DNA of 64,000 nt from Leucobacter komagatae (GCF_006716085.1 NZ_VFON01000001.1:2790001-2854000), one strand, 5' to 3'; positions 24,534 to 37,912 are shown, counted from the stretch's first letter. Program-made: numbers and translations. Notes: generated from the letters alone by a model not told the origin.

Positions 24534-25904
24534 ATGCGCTACGCGAACCAAGCTGTCGACCGGATGTCGGCGGATGAGATCCGAGAGATGCAGCAGAGGC
24601 TGCTGCTCAGGCAAATCCGATATTGCTACGACAACTCCGATTTCTACCGACAGCGGTTCGCAGAGGTCGGGGTCGAGCCTGGCGACATCCGTTCTCTCGA
24701 TGACTTCTACCGTATGCCGATCCTGATGGATAAAGAGCAGGAGCGCCTGAGCCAGGCGCGCTCCCTGCGCGAGGAGGGGCACGCCTTTGGTGCCCACCTG
24801 TGCAGTAGCCCCGAGGACATCGCGATTACCGCGACGACGAGCGGCACTACTGGCCTCCCCACCTTCAGTTATACGCTTGGCAGTGACGATCTCACTCGCC
24901 TACACGCGCCCGCGGCACTCATGGTGGGCCAGGCGGGCATCGGGCGGGGCGACCGTGTGCTGTTCGCTCACGCGCTCGGCGTCTATGCAACCTCCACGCT
25001 TCTCCCGCCGCTCCGGGCCGCGGGCGTCTTGCCGATCGATGTGGATGTTCGTGGCGGGGCCGAGTCCATCCTGCGGTTCGCGGCCATGACGAGGCCCGCC
25101 GCGGCAATGATGACGCCCTCGCTCGCGCTGCACCTTATTGACCGGATTCCCGAGGTGCTTGGGCACGCGCCGCGCGACCTTGGCCTGCGGGCGCTGTTCG
25201 TCGTCGGCGAGGTTGGGGCAGGTATACCCGAAGTGAAGCATCGCATCGAGGAGGCCTATGGCTGCCGTCTGTATGACTGGATCGGGCCGTTCGCGCAGGC
25301 GCTTGGAGTCTCGTGTGATTCAGACGAGTACCACGGCATGCACGTTGTCACCCCGGATACCGACCTGTACCCGATGGACCTGATCGACCCTGAAACTCGG
25401 GAGCACGTGCCCGTTGTCGACGGGGCAATTGGCGAGGCCGTCTACACATCGCTTCAGCGGAAGACGCTGCCGATACTGCGTTACGCCTCGGGTGACGTTG
25501 TCAGAGTGAATACGGCGCCGTGCGGGGCGTGTGGGTTCACGGGGCCACGGGTGACGGTTGTGGGGCGGTCCGATGACATGCTCATTGTGAAGGGCGTCAA
25601 CGTCTACCCGGCAGCGATCAAGCGGGTGGTGAGCGCCTTCGACCTTGAGCTCACCGGCGAGTTGCGTGTCGTCCTCGATCGGCCCCCACCCCTTGTTGAA
25701 CCGCCGTTGACCCTGAGGCTTGAGGTCAACGCCGAAGCCTGGGAGCGCCGGGGAACGGAGGGGCTCTCGGGCCTGGAACGTCGAGTGCAGCGCGCGCTGC
25801 ACGAAGAGCTTCGAATCACCCCGCGTATCGAGTGGGTGCAACAGGGTGGGCTGCCGCGAGCGCTCGCCAAGACCGCGTTATTTGAGAAGAGGTACACCGA
25901 TTGA
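24534..25904 (+). CDS. Phenylacetate-CoA ligase-like adenylate-forming enzyme
   Basis: 456-residue enzyme of the PaaK branch of the ANL superfamily, which activates a carboxylic acid with ATP and joins it to CoA. The N-terminal LRQIRYCYDNSDFYRQRFAE and SLDDFYRMPILMDKE resemble PaaK. The AMP-binding P-loop is ATTSGTTGLPTF, and the C-terminal domain has TLPILRYASGDVVRV and RVTVVGRSDDMLIVKGVNVYP, as in aryl-CoA ligases. The usual phenylacetate pocket residues cannot be judged. The motif YGCRLYDWIGPFAQAL replaces the common YG-x-S/T-E form. It overlaps the enoyl-CoA hydratase gene by 4 nt, so both probably act on one acid. Other phenylacetate pathway genes are absent here. Confidence 0.88.
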   Translation: MRYANQAVDRMSADEIREMQQRLLLRQIRYCYDNSDFYRQRFAEVGVEPGDIRSLDDFYRMPILMDKEQERLSQARSLREEGHAFGAHLCSSPEDIAITATTSGTTGLPTFSYTLGSDDLTRLHAPAALMVGQAGIGRGDRVLFAHALGVYATSTLLPPLRAAGVLPIDVDVRGGAESILRFAAMTRPAAAMMTPSLALHLIDRIPEVLGHAPRDLGLRALFVVGEVGAGIPEVKHRIEEAYGCRLYDWIGPFAQALGVSCDSDEYHGMHVVTPDTDLYPMDLIDPETREHVPVVDGAIGEAVYTSLQRKTLPILRYASGDVVRVNTAPCGACGFTGPRVTVVGRSDDMLIVKGVNVYPAAIKRVVSAFDLELTGELRVVLDRPPPLVEPPLTLRLEVNAEAWERRGTEGLSGLERRVQRALHEELRITPRIEWVQQGGLPRALAKTALFEKRYTD

Positions 25905-26689
25905 TTGAGCTGCCAGTGTTCGAGACCATCCGCCTTGAGCTTGACGCGGACCTGCTCACCGCGACGCTCGCGCGGCCGAGCCGGGCGAACGCCGTGAGTC
26001 GGCAGATGCTGCGGGAACTCATTCAGCTTGCCGACTGGCTCGACGGCAATGAGGCCGTGCGGTTCCTGATCCTCACGGGTGACGGCCCGATCTTCGCAGC
26101 GGGCCAAGACCTACGCGAGATGCGCGAACCGCTTGCCGACCCGGCGCAGGCGCGCGCCGCGATGCGCGCGCTGCAGCGGCTGGCGCAGGAGATGATGCTC
26201 AAGCTCGAGAGCCTCGAACAGATCGCGTTCGCCGTCATCCAAGGGTCGGCCTACGGTGCAGGCATCGCGATCGCCATGACGGCCGACTTCCGGCTCATGG
26301 CAGACGATGCGGTGCTGAACCTGCCCGAGACGAACCTGGGCATGTTCCTCACCTACGGCGCGACGCCGCGGCTTGTGTCGGTCATGGGCGCAAGCGCTGC
26401 GAAGGAATTCGTGATGTTCGCGCGCGACATGTCGGCGAGCGACGCCCTGCGCCATGGGCTTGTCAACGTTGTTACTCCGTGTGCTGACCTCATGGAAGCA
26501 GCGGTCGCCCAGGTGAACGAGCTTCGGGAGAAGGACTTCAGGTCGCTGCGCATCACGAAGCGCATCGCGCAGGCCGCTTCGGCAGTAAACGTTGGCGACA
26601 TCCTCGTGAGCGAGCCAGAGCTGTGCGAGGGCACGCTCTCGGACGGCACAACGCTCGAACTCGTGGACAGGTTCTTCGCGAACAAATAG
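25901..26689 (+). CDS. Enoyl-CoA hydratase/isomerase family protein
   Basis: 262-residue crotonase-fold enzyme, translated from TTG 25901 in a TTGA overlap with the ligase stop. The CoA-binding and oxyanion-hole regions are visible: GPIFAAGQDLREMREP (first hole) and IQGSAYGAGIAIAMTADFRLMADDA (second hole). The region LNLPETNLGMFLTYGATPRL replaces the usual FPE-x-x-x-G block. The catalytic Glu of hydratases (in LPETNLG) is present, but the second Glu position is not obvious. Together with the acyl-CoA ligase it forms a two-gene unit that would activate and hydrate, hydrolyse or isomerise a specific acid. The substrate is unknown. Confidence 0.88.
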   Translation: MIELPVFETIRLELDADLLTATLARPSRANAVSRQMLRELIQLADWLDGNEAVRFLILTGDGPIFAAGQDLREMREPLADPAQARAAMRALQRLAQEMMLKLESLEQIAFAVIQGSAYGAGIAIAMTADFRLMADDAVLNLPETNLGMFLTYGATPRLVSVMGASAAKEFVMFARDMSASDALRHGLVNVVTPCADLMEAAVAQVNELREKDFRSLRITKRIAQAASAVNVGDILVSEPELCEGTLSDGTTLELVDRFFANK

Positions 26690-26744
26690 CGGGCTAGCCG
26701 CTCGCGAGCGCCTGAGTGCGCTGCGGCGGCCAGCCCGAGGCAAT

Positions 26745-27812
26745 CTACTCGCCGAGTAGCTCGCGCACGCGCGGAATGACGTCGCGCCCGTAGAGCTCGA
26801 TGCTCGTCATGAGCTGGTCGTGCGGCATCGTGCCATTCGCGTACTTCAGGTCGAAGCGGTCGGCGTCGAGTGTGCGCACGGTGTTCGCGATCTTCCGCGC
26901 GACGGTCTCGGGAGAGCCGACGTAGAGGGACCCCGACTCGACCTCGGCGTCAAACTCGGCGCGCGACGCCTCGGGCCAGCCGCGCTCGCGGCCGATCCGG
27001 TTGCGATTCGCCGCGAAGTGCTCCCAGAGTTCCTCGCGGGCGAGCTCGTCGGTCGCGGCGACGTGGCCGGGCGAGTGCACACCGAGGGGCATCGGGTCGC
27101 GCCCGAGCTCCTGCTGCGCGCTGCGGTACAGGTCCGCGAACGGGAGGAACCGTGCGGGGTCACCGCCGATGATCGCGAGCATCATCGGGATGCCGACCTG
27201 CACGGTGCGCACGACCGACTGCGGGCTGCCGCCGACGCCAATCCAGGCGGGTACACCGCCGGGGTGCTCGGTCTTCGGGTGCACCTCTTGGTTCACGAGC
27301 GGCGTGCGGTGCTTGCCCGCCCAGGTGACGGGGCCCTCGCTGCGAAGCTTCGCGAAGAGATCGAGCTTCTCGGCGAAGAGGGTGTCGTAGTCGTTCAGGT
27401 CGTAGCCGAAGAGCGGGAATGACTCGGTGAAGGAGCCCCGGCCGAGAATCACCTCGGCCCGACCGCCACTCACGCCGTCGAGCGTCGCGAAGCGCTCGTA
27501 GACCCGAACGGGGTCGTCGCTTGAAAGAACGGTCACGCCTGTGCCGAGCAGGATCCGCTCGGTCGCGCCCGCGATCGCGCCGAGCACGATTTCGGGGGAG
27601 GAAATTGCGAAGTCGTCGCGGTGGTGCTCCCCGAGCGTGATCGCGTCAACGCCCAGGGAGTCCGCGAGCTTCGCCTGCTCGACGACGTCGCGCAGCACCT
27701 GTGCGGGGTGGGTGCGGCTGCCGTCAGGCTGCTGAGTGATGTCGCCGAACGTGTCGAGCCCCAGCGCGACTTTGTGGCCCGCTGTGCCCTCGCTGTGCTG
27801 TGATGTGGTCAT
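26745..27812 (-). CDS. LLM-class flavin-dependent oxidoreductase
   Basis: 355-residue luciferase-like monooxygenase/oxidoreductase using FMN or F420. The start chosen is ATG 27812 (MTTSQHSEGTAGHKVALGLD). A longer frame to 28349 runs through a G-rich intergenic stretch and is rejected. Features are LGLDTFGD at strand 1, SLGVDAITLGEHHRDDFAIS, TGVTVLSSDDPVRVYERFATLD and the flavin-phosphate region GGRAEVILGRGSFTESFPLF. The C-terminal part includes PAWIGVGGSPQSVVRTVQVG. This subfamily is common in actinobacteria with unknown physiological substrates. It is alone, and convergent with the acyl-CoA ligase pair. Confidence 0.92.
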   Translation of the reverse strand: MTTSQHSEGTAGHKVALGLDTFGDITQQPDGSRTHPAQVLRDVVEQAKLADSLGVDAITLGEHHRDDFAISSPEIVLGAIAGATERILLGTGVTVLSSDDPVRVYERFATLDGVSGGRAEVILGRGSFTESFPLFGYDLNDYDTLFAEKLDLFAKLRSEGPVTWAGKHRTPLVNQEVHPKTEHPGGVPAWIGVGGSPQSVVRTVQVGIPMMLAIIGGDPARFLPFADLYRSAQQELGRDPMPLGVHSPGHVAATDELAREELWEHFAANRNRIGRERGWPEASRAEFDAEVESGSLYVGSPETVARKIANTVRTLDADRFDLKYANGTMPHDQLMTSIELYGRDVIPRVRELLGE

Positions 27813-28044
27813 GCCCGATACAACAGCCGCATCGGGGCTGATATTCCGGGGCGGTGGCGGGGCCTCGGCTGCACCTCGGCCGCACCTCGGCCGCACCGTA
27901 TGCGATCTGCTCAAGGTCTGCCCCGCCAGCACTTTCGGCTGCATAAGGAATGCAGATCCCAGATCCTGTGAGTGAGGGGGAGGAAAGAGGGGGAGGCAGA
28001 AAGGCGGGGTGAGCGGAAGGGGTGAGGCCCCCAAAGCGCACCCT

Positions 28045-28069
28045 GGGTGAGGGGGAAGGGGGAAGGGGG
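28045..28069 (+). repeat. G-tract repeat with quadruplex potential
   Basis: Four G runs (GGG, then three of GGGGG) separated by TGA, AA and AA lie just past the stop codon of the minus-strand gene at 28082 and inside the 269-bp gap before the monooxygenase gene. More G-rich runs extend left to about 27975. No gene is seen in 27813-28081. Confidence 0.6.
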
Positions 28070-28081
28070 AAGCGGCCCCCG

Positions 28082-28450
28082 CTACTTGCTGCGGATCGAG
28101 GTAACGAAGCCGAGGGCCGCGCCAGCGACGCCGAAGACGACCGCGACGATCCAGTTGACGCCGAGGCCGAGCAGGGCGCCAACGCCCGCGGCGAGCAGCA
28201 GCAGCTCGATGAGCGCGCGCCCGAAGCGGTCGGTCGCGAGCACGGGCTTTGGCGACAGGAATAGTGCCCAGAGCAGCAGGCTGAGCGCAAGGAGCCCGAG
28301 CCCCGCGAAGATGCCGGGGAACGGCATCTCCCAGCTCATGAAGCCCCACACCGTGATCGCGATGATTGCGATGAGGTGGAAGAGCCCGCGCACCGCCTGC
28401 TGAATCATCTGAGAGCGGGCCTGCGAAGTTGTGGGAGTAGGGCTAGTCAC
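28082..28450 (-). CDS. YrdB/DUF2568 family membrane protein
   Basis: 122-residue protein with four membrane segments: GLFHLIAIIAITVWGFMSW, FAGLGLLALSLLLWALFL, ALIELLLLAAGVGALLGL and WIVAVVFGVAGAALGFVTSI. The stretch SPKPVLATDRFGRALIELLL is the recognisable mark of the DUF2568 (YrdB) family, small membrane proteins of unknown function. The start used is GTG 28450; an internal ATG (residue 15, MIQQAVRG) is also possible. It is divergent from the peptide-transporter binding protein gene, with 209 bp between. Confidence 0.8.
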   Translation of the reverse strand: MTSPTPTTSQARSQMIQQAVRGLFHLIAIIAITVWGFMSWEMPFPGIFAGLGLLALSLLLWALFLSPKPVLATDRFGRALIELLLLAAGVGALLGLGVNWIVAVVFGVAGAALGFVTSIRSK

Positions 28451-28659
28451 TCGGTCAAGTCTACCCGGCCCGCCAGCTCGCCGAGCCCGCGGCCGGAAGG
28501 GCGCAACGCGACGCGCGGCAAAGCATCACCGCCCCCGCGCCTGTGGTTCACCCGAGCCGCGGCAATGTGGTCTACCGAGTGGGCGAATCGTAGCCTGGTG
28601 GCATAGACCAGCTTGTGGTGTGTGGCGCCTGCCGCCGCCCCGGCTGCCGAGAGGAACCA

Positions 28660-30228
28660 ATGACATCGACTTCACGGCGCGCAATCGTCGCGCTCGCGCT
28701 CGCCGCAACCCTTGGGCTCGCTGGCTGCGCCCCGGCCGCGCAGGGCGACGGCGCCGAGCCCACCCCGACCGCGGGCGGCACCCTCACCTACGGCAGGCTC
28801 GCAAGCGCGAACGACCTCGACCTGCACACGCAGATCACGGCGAACAACGCCTTCGCGATTGACAAGATCTTCGAGTCGCTCGTCTCATTCGACGAGCACG
28901 GCAAGATCATCGACTGGCTCGCGAAGAACCACGAGATCTCGGCCGACGGCCTCACCTACACGTTTACGCTGCGCGACGGCCTCAAGTACTCGGACGGCAC
29001 CGACGTGAAGGCTGCAGACGTGAAGTTCTCGCTCGACCGCAACCTCGCGAAGGAGGGGCCGCTCGCCCTCACCGCCCCGATCTCGGAGATCGCGACGGAC
29101 GACGCCGCAGGCACCGTCGTGATCACCCTCAGCGAGGCGTACACGCCGTTCCTCTCCGAGCTCACGAGCTTTTCGGCGGGAGTCGTGCCCAAGGACTTCG
29201 GCGGCAAGACCGAGGAGGCCTTCTTCAAGGCCCCGGTCGGCACTGGCCCGTTCGCGATCGGCGAGTGGGACCCGGCGGGCGACCTGAATCTCGTGAAGAA
29301 CGAGCACTACTGGCAAGACGGCAAGCCGCTGCTTGACGGGCTCGACTACGTGTTCGTGGCTGACGATAATCAGCTGCTGCAGCGCCTGAACGCCGGCCAG
29401 ATCGACGCCATTGAGCAGGTGCCGGCGGCGAACGCCGAGTCCGTGGAGAAGGGCGACGCGACCCAGCTGCTGAAGAGCGACTCGTGGGCGATCGAGCAGA
29501 TCTTCTTCAACACTCAGAAGCCCGAGTTCGCGGACGTGCACGTGCGCCGCGCTGTCGCACAGGCGCTCGACCTGCCCGGCATCACGCAGGCGACGACGTT
29601 TGGCACTGCCCGCGCGGCGTCATCGCTTATCCCGCCGGCGATCGAGTACAGTGCGGCCGACGCGTTTGACGCCGAGCCGGTGCTCTCACACGACGTCGAC
29701 GCGGCCAAGCAGGAGCTCGCCAAGTCGGCCTTCAAGGACGGCTTCGAAGCGACCATGCTCATCCCGAGCGGCAACTCTGCCCGCGCACAGATCGCGCAGG
29801 TTGTGCAGGAGTCGCTCGCGAAGATCGGCATCGACGTGCAGATCGAGTCGATCGACCTCGCGTCCTTCCGCGAGCGCTTCAAAGCGTTCGACTACGACTT
29901 CATGATCAACTCGGGCCAGTCTGACGCGCCTGACCCCAACGGGCTCGTGACCTTCCAGGCTGACCCCGAGGGCTTCAGTAACTCGTTCTGGACCCACTAC
30001 ACGAACCCCGAGGTCACGAAGCTCATGCACGCGGGCCGCACGACGGCCGACGGCCCCGAGCGTGAGCAGATCTACACCGACATCCAGCGCATTCTCGCGA
30101 GCGACGTGCCCTACATCCCCGTCTACTACTCGCCGAACCTGCACGGCACGACGGCGAAGGTGCACGGCCTCGAGTCGCTGCCGAACGGGAGCGTCAGGTT
30201 CCAGGACGCCTGGGTCGAAGCCAAGTAA
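28660..30228 (+). CDS. ABC transporter substrate-binding lipoprotein, family 5 (oligopeptide/nickel type)
   Basis: 522-residue extracellular binding protein. ATG 28660 with GAGG upstream gives MTSTSRRAIVALALAATLG and the lipobox LAGC, so the mature lipoprotein starts at Cys23. Family SBP_bac_5 features include SLVSFDEHGKIIDWLAKNHE, GLTYTFTLRDGLKYSDGTDV, KFSLDRNLAKEGPLALTAPI and GTGPFAIGEWDPAGDLNL. The C-terminal part includes VPYIPVYYSPNLHGTTAKVHG. Members bind oligopeptides, dipeptides, nickel or opines; the ligand is not predictable. It heads an operon with a permease and the permease-ATPase-ATPase fusion that follow. A weak hairpin lies after the stop. Confidence 0.93.
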   Translation: MTSTSRRAIVALALAATLGLAGCAPAAQGDGAEPTPTAGGTLTYGRLASANDLDLHTQITANNAFAIDKIFESLVSFDEHGKIIDWLAKNHEISADGLTYTFTLRDGLKYSDGTDVKAADVKFSLDRNLAKEGPLALTAPISEIATDDAAGTVVITLSEAYTPFLSELTSFSAGVVPKDFGGKTEEAFFKAPVGTGPFAIGEWDPAGDLNLVKNEHYWQDGKPLLDGLDYVFVADDNQLLQRLNAGQIDAIEQVPAANAESVEKGDATQLLKSDSWAIEQIFFNTQKPEFADVHVRRAVAQALDLPGITQATTFGTARAASSLIPPAIEYSAADAFDAEPVLSHDVDAAKQELAKSAFKDGFEATMLIPSGNSARAQIAQVVQESLAKIGIDVQIESIDLASFRERFKAFDYDFMINSGQSDAPDPNGLVTFQADPEGFSNSFWTHYTNPEVTKLMHAGRTTADGPEREQIYTDIQRILASDVPYIPVYYSPNLHGTTAKVHGLESLPNGSVRFQDAWVEAK

Positions 30229-30234
30229 GGGGCG

Positions 30235-30251
30235 CCCCCACGCAACGGGGG
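30235..30251 (+). other. Small hairpin between binding protein and permease genes
   Basis: CCCCC and GGGGG pair around ACGCAAC right after the binding-protein stop. It lacks a T run, so it may act as an mRNA-stabilising or attenuating element that allows more binding protein than permease. Part of it matches a 17-bp segment at 42020-42036 exactly. Confidence 0.4.
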
Positions 30252-30272
30252 AGCAGCCGGTAGAGTAATCGC

Positions 30273-31252
30273 GTGTCAGCGGCCCCTGGATCACTCACGC
30301 GCGCTGCGCTCGGCGCGGCCCTGCGGGTGGCCGGAACCGTGCTGCCGGTCATGCTCGGCGTGGTCACGGCGGTGTTCTTCCTGCTGCGCCTGGTGCCGGG
30401 CGACCCGGCCGTGATGATCCTCGGCGATCGCGCGACGCCCCAGGCGCTCGCCGAGCTCCGCGCTGAGCTCGGGCTCGACGCCCCGCTCTGGCGGCAGTAC
30501 GTCGACTTCGTTGGCGGGGTGCTCACGCGCGGCGACACGGGCGACTCGCTCGTGACCGGGGTGCCGACCGCCGAGCTCGTGCTGTCGCGCGCGCCCGTGA
30601 GCCTCGGTATCGTCGCGCTTGCGCTCGTGCTGGTGCTCGCGATTGCCGTGCCGCTCGCGCTCGCGGCGGCGAACCGGCCCGGCGGCTGGGCAGATCAGCT
30701 CGTGCGCATCGTGCCGACCATCACGCTCGGGATGCCGCTGTTCTGGATCGGCCTGCTGCTCATCATCGTGTTTGCCGTGAACCTTGGCTGGTTTCCCGTC
30801 GGGGGCGTCGGCTCGCCCGGGTCGGCGCCGCTCGAGCCGCTGCGCTCGCTGGTGCTCCCAGCCCTCGCGGTCGCGCTCGGTATGGCGCCGCCGCTCATCC
30901 GGTCGCTCCGCGCGCAGCTGCTCGAGGTGATCGAGGCCGAGTTTGTGACGACGCTGCGTGCCGCGCGCATCCCTGAGCACCAGATCCGGTGGCGCCACGT
31001 GCTCCGCGGCGCAGCCCTCCCCACCCTGAACCTGTTGAGCGTGAACCTCGCCTACCTCATCGGCGGCACGCTCGTCGTAGAGAAGGTGTTCGGCATCAAT
31101 GGCCTTGGCACGCTCCTCTTCCAGTCGATCTCGAGCCGCGACTTCCCGGTCGTGCAGGCCGTCGCGCTGTACTGCGCGATCCTTGTCGTGCTCGTGACGC
31201 TCGCGGCGAGGGTGCTGTCGGCGCTCATCGACCCGCGGCTGCGGGGTGCGCG

Positions 31253-31256
<4 letters not shown>
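30273..31256 (+). CDS. ABC transporter permease (DppB/OppB type)
   Basis: 327-residue permease from GTG 30273. About six membrane segments are seen, the first being VLPVMLGVVTAVFFLLRLVP followed by the conserved GDPAVMILGDRATPQALAEL external loop start. LVRIVPTITLGMPLFWIGLL precedes the fourth, and the EAA loop is visible as EFVTTLRAARIPEHQIRWRH. The final segments are SVNLAYLIGGTLVVEKVFGI and VVQAVALYCAILVVLVTLAA. Its stop overlaps the next start (ATGA). With the following fusion protein it completes the transmembrane channel of the importer. Confidence 0.93.
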
Positions 31257-33682
<2,426 letters not shown>

Positions 33683-33727
33683 CCCGATCCTGTACCCTCG
33701 GAGCACCTGAGCCAAAGGAGGTGCCGG

Positions 33728-35113
33728 GTGCGCAATAGTCGACACGCACTGCAGCGCGGCGAATCGGTCCGCAAGCGTCGTCTGCTGCTTGAGCGCGCCC
33801 ACGAGCGTTTCGTGGCTGACCACTCGCTCGCCGAAGATGCCGAGTCGCGCAGCACGTTTGCGAGCCAGAGCGACCTCCGCTCGGTCGTGCTCGACTCCTG
33901 GGTGCGGTCGAAGCGGCGCGCGATCGACCCGAATGCCACGCCGGGAGCTCGGCCGCTCTCGCCCGACGAGCTTGAGGAGCTGCAGCGCCTGCACCCCATC
34001 GCCAGGGTGCTCCCCGTCGTGAACCGGCTGCTGCTCGACGAGGCGATGCAGGCGGGGTTCGTCGTCGCGATCGGTGATGCCGCCGGCAGGCTGCTGTGGG
34101 TTGATGGAGACAGGCGGCTGCGCTCCGAGGCCGAGGAGATGGGCTTCGCGGCGGGCGCCGACTGGTCTGAGAACGCCGTGGGCACGTCGGCGCCGGGCTC
34201 GGCGCTGCTGCTCGGCGACTCCATCCAGGTGCTCGGCGCCGAGCACTACAACCGTGCGGTGCACCAGTGGAGCTGCACCGCCGTTCCTGTGCACGAGCCC
34301 GAGAGCGGCGCGATCATCGGTGTGATCGACGTGACCGGCAACGACGTGGCGGCCTCGCCCCACATCCTGCCGCTGGTCGAGGCCACACGGGCCGCGGTCG
34401 AGGCTGAGCTGAAGCTCGTCGCGATGCGTGCCGCCCTCGAACGCGGCCACGAGGTCACCGGCCCGCGCAGCATCGCGAGCACCGCGCGCGGGTCGCGCGG
34501 GTTGCGCAGGCAGCCGGTGAAGCAGGCGACGCCGCGGCTCATGCTGCTCGGGCGAGACCCGGCGCTGCTCGAACACGGGGGCGGTTTCACGAGCGTGAGC
34601 AGGCGGCACGCCGAGATGCTCGTCGCCCTCGCGGAGGCGCCAGGCGGCCTGTCGGCAGCGGCGCTCGCGGAACAGGTCTACGGCGAACCGGGGGCCGAGC
34701 AGAGCCTCAGGCCCGAGGTCGTGCGGTTACGGAAGTGGCTCGCGCAGCACGCCGTCGGGCTCGAGTTGCTCTCGCGGCCGTACCGGCTGAGCGGCCCGCT
34801 CCGGCTCGACGCGCACGAGACGCTCGAAGCGCTCGAGCGGGGCGCGCACAGGCTCGCGCTCGCCGCCTACGAGGGCCCGGTGCTCCCGTCGTCTGAGGCG
34901 CCCGTCATCGAGCAGTTGCGCCACGAGGTTGACTCGACCCTGCGTGAGGCGATGCTGCAGACCGCCGCCGCCCCGCTGCTCTTCGAGTACGCCCAGAACT
35001 GGGCTGTCGACGACGTGCAGGTGTGGGAGGCGCTGCTGCAGGCGCTGCCGCCGCTCTCGCCGAAGCGCACCCGCGTCGTCGCGCGGCTTGAGACGCTCGC
35101 CGCCGACCGCTAA
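33728..35113 (+). CDS. GAF-domain transcriptional regulator of the alcohol/aldehyde module
   Basis: 461-residue cytoplasmic regulator, GTG 33728 with AAAGGAGG upstream. Residues about 90-230 form an AcoR-like GAF sensory domain, with [20 protein letters not shown] before it and the hallmark [20 protein letters not shown], then [20 protein letters not shown] and [20 protein letters not shown]. There is no sigma-54 activation domain. The C-terminal half (residues about 290-370) reads as a winged-helix region, [20 protein letters not shown] and [15 protein letters not shown], a layout typical of regulators next to actinobacterial aldehyde dehydrogenases. It precedes the dehydrogenase gene in the same direction; a 9-bp inverted repeat lies between them. 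Confidence 0.88.
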   Translation: MRNSRHALQRGESVRKRRLLLERAHERFVADHSLAEDAESRSTFASQSDLRSVVLDSWVRSKRRAIDPNATPGARPLSPDELEELQRLHPIARVLPVVNRLLLDEAMQAGFVVAIGDAAGRLLWVDGDRRLRSEAEEMGFAAGADWSENAVGTSAPGSALLLGDSIQVLGAEHYNRAVHQWSCTAVPVHEPESGAIIGVIDVTGNDVAASPHILPLVEATRAAVEAELKLVAMRAALERGHEVTGPRSIASTARGSRGLRRQPVKQATPRLMLLGRDPALLEHGGGFTSVSRRHAEMLVALAEAPGGLSAAALAEQVYGEPGAEQSLRPEVVRLRKWLAQHAVGLELLSRPYRLSGPLRLDAHETLEALERGAHRLALAAYEGPVLPSSEAPVIEQLRHEVDSTLREAMLQTAAAPLLFEYAQNWAVDDVQVWEALLQALPPLSPKRTRVVARLETLAADR

Positions 35114-35120
35114 CACCCCT

Positions 35121-35148
35121 GTTGCGCGGGCCGGGGCTGCCGCGCAAC
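35121..35148. promoter_or_regulatory. Inverted repeat upstream of the aldehyde dehydrogenase gene
   Basis: GTTGCGCGG (35121-35129) and CCGCGCAAC (35140-35148) are perfect 9-bp arms around 10 nt. No T run follows, and a possible -10 box TACTCT lies at about 35170, so this may be the operator of the GAF regulator, though it could also end the preceding transcript. Confidence 0.5.
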
Positions 35149-35243
35149 CTAGATGCAACCTCCGCAGGCCTACTCTGACACCACGAAGCGCGGGCACCGC
35201 CCGCCTCGGTACTTCGACAACGACGTCAGAGAGAGGTAGCACC

Positions 35244-36767
<1,524 letters not shown>

Positions 36768-36811
36768 ACCGAAACCGCTGCACCGTCGCAGCTGAGAAAG
36801 GAACACCAATC

Positions 36812-37846
36812 ATGACCAACACCACCATGCGCGCGGCCTCCGTCCCCGCATTCGGAAAGCCCCTCGACGTCGGCGACCAGAGCGTGCCGACGCCCGGCCC
36901 CGGCCAGGCGCTCGTCAGAGTACTCACCACGGGTGTCTGCCACACCGACCTGCACGCGGTCGAGGGCGACTGGCCCGTGAAGCCGAGCCCGCCGTTCATC
37001 CCCGGGCACGAGGGTGTCGGGCTCGTCGAGGCCGTCGGCGAGGGCGTCACGAACGTCGCTGTTGGCGACCTCGTCGGCAACGCCTGGCTGTGGTCGGCGT
37101 GCGGCCACTGCGAGTTCTGTCGTACGGGTTGGGAGACGCTGTGCGAGCAGCAGCAGAACGGCGGCTACTCGGTCGACGGGTCGTTCGCCGAGTACATGCT
37201 CGTCGACGCGACCTACGCGGCGATCGTGCCGGCCGGCTCTGACCCCGTCGAGGTCGCGCCCGTGCTCTGCGCCGGCGTCACCGTCTACAAGGGCCTCAAG
37301 GTGACGGGCGTCCTGCCGGGCCAGTGGGTCGTCATCTCTGGCATCGGCGGCCTCGGTCACATCGCGGTGCAGTACGCCGTCGCGATGGGAATGCGCGTCG
37401 CCGCCGTCGATATTGCTGACGACAAGCTCGCCCTCGCGAAAAAGCACGGCGCCGAGGTCACCGTGAACGCGCTCGAAGAGGATCCGGTGGAGGCCATCCA
37501 GCGCGAGACCGGTGGCGCGCACGGTGTGCTTGTGACCGCGGTGCACCCGTCGGCGTTCGGCCAGGCGATCGGAATGACGCGCCGCGGCGGCACGATCGTC
37601 TTCAACGGGCTGCCCCCGGGGGACTTCCCGGCGCCGATCTTCGATATCGTGCTCAAGGGCCTGACGATCAGGGGGTCGATCGTTGGCACCCGGCAAGACA
37701 TGATCGAGGCGCTCGACTTCTACGCACGCGGGCTCATCCACCCCACCGTCTCGGAGCGCCCGCTCGACGACGTGAACGCGGTGCTCGACGAGATGCGCGC
37801 CGGCAAGATTGACGGCCGCGTCGTGCTCAGGCTCGCGAACGCCTGA
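36812..37846 (+). CDS. adhP: Zinc-dependent alcohol dehydrogenase (AdhP type)
   Basis: 344-residue medium-chain dehydrogenase. Catalytic zinc ligands are Cys in TTGVCHTDLHAVEGDW, His in GHEGVG and the Cys of VLCAGVTVYKGL. The structural zinc lobe is intact (CGHCEFCRTGWETLC, C-x2-C-x2-C-x7-C). NAD binds at VISGIGGLGHIAVQYA with acidic specificity residue VDIADDKL. Shine-Dalgarno GAAAGGAA lies 9 nt before the ATG. It is 44 nt downstream of the aldehyde dehydrogenase gene and ends in a strong terminator, so the two form an operon that turns primary alcohols into acids. Confidence 0.95.
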   Translation: MTNTTMRAASVPAFGKPLDVGDQSVPTPGPGQALVRVLTTGVCHTDLHAVEGDWPVKPSPPFIPGHEGVGLVEAVGEGVTNVAVGDLVGNAWLWSACGHCEFCRTGWETLCEQQQNGGYSVDGSFAEYMLVDATYAAIVPAGSDPVEVAPVLCAGVTVYKGLKVTGVLPGQWVVISGIGGLGHIAVQYAVAMGMRVAAVDIADDKLALAKKHGAEVTVNALEEDPVEAIQRETGGAHGVLVTAVHPSAFGQAIGMTRRGGTIVFNGLPPGDFPAPIFDIVLKGLTIRGSIVGTRQDMIEALDFYARGLIHPTVSERPLDDVNAVLDEMRAGKIDGRVVLRLANA

Positions 37847-37854
37847 CCCTGTGT

Positions 37855-37884
37855 CCCGGGGAGGCGGCGTTTCGCCTCCCCGGG
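37855..37884 (+). terminator. Hairpin after alcohol dehydrogenase gene
   Basis: A 12-bp perfect stem, CCCGGGGAGGCG and CGCCTCCCCGGG, with loop GCGTTT. No T run follows, so it may partly read through into the DUF779 gene located 28 nt further on. Confidence 0.7.
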
Positions 37885-37912
37885 GCCACCGCACGTGTGA
37901 GAAGGAGTGACC

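Noticed and set aside
28340-28440. N-terminal extension of the flavin-dependent oxidoreductase to 28349
   Set aside because: The extension reads through a G-rich gap and the opposite part of the DUF2568 gene and is not conserved in the family.
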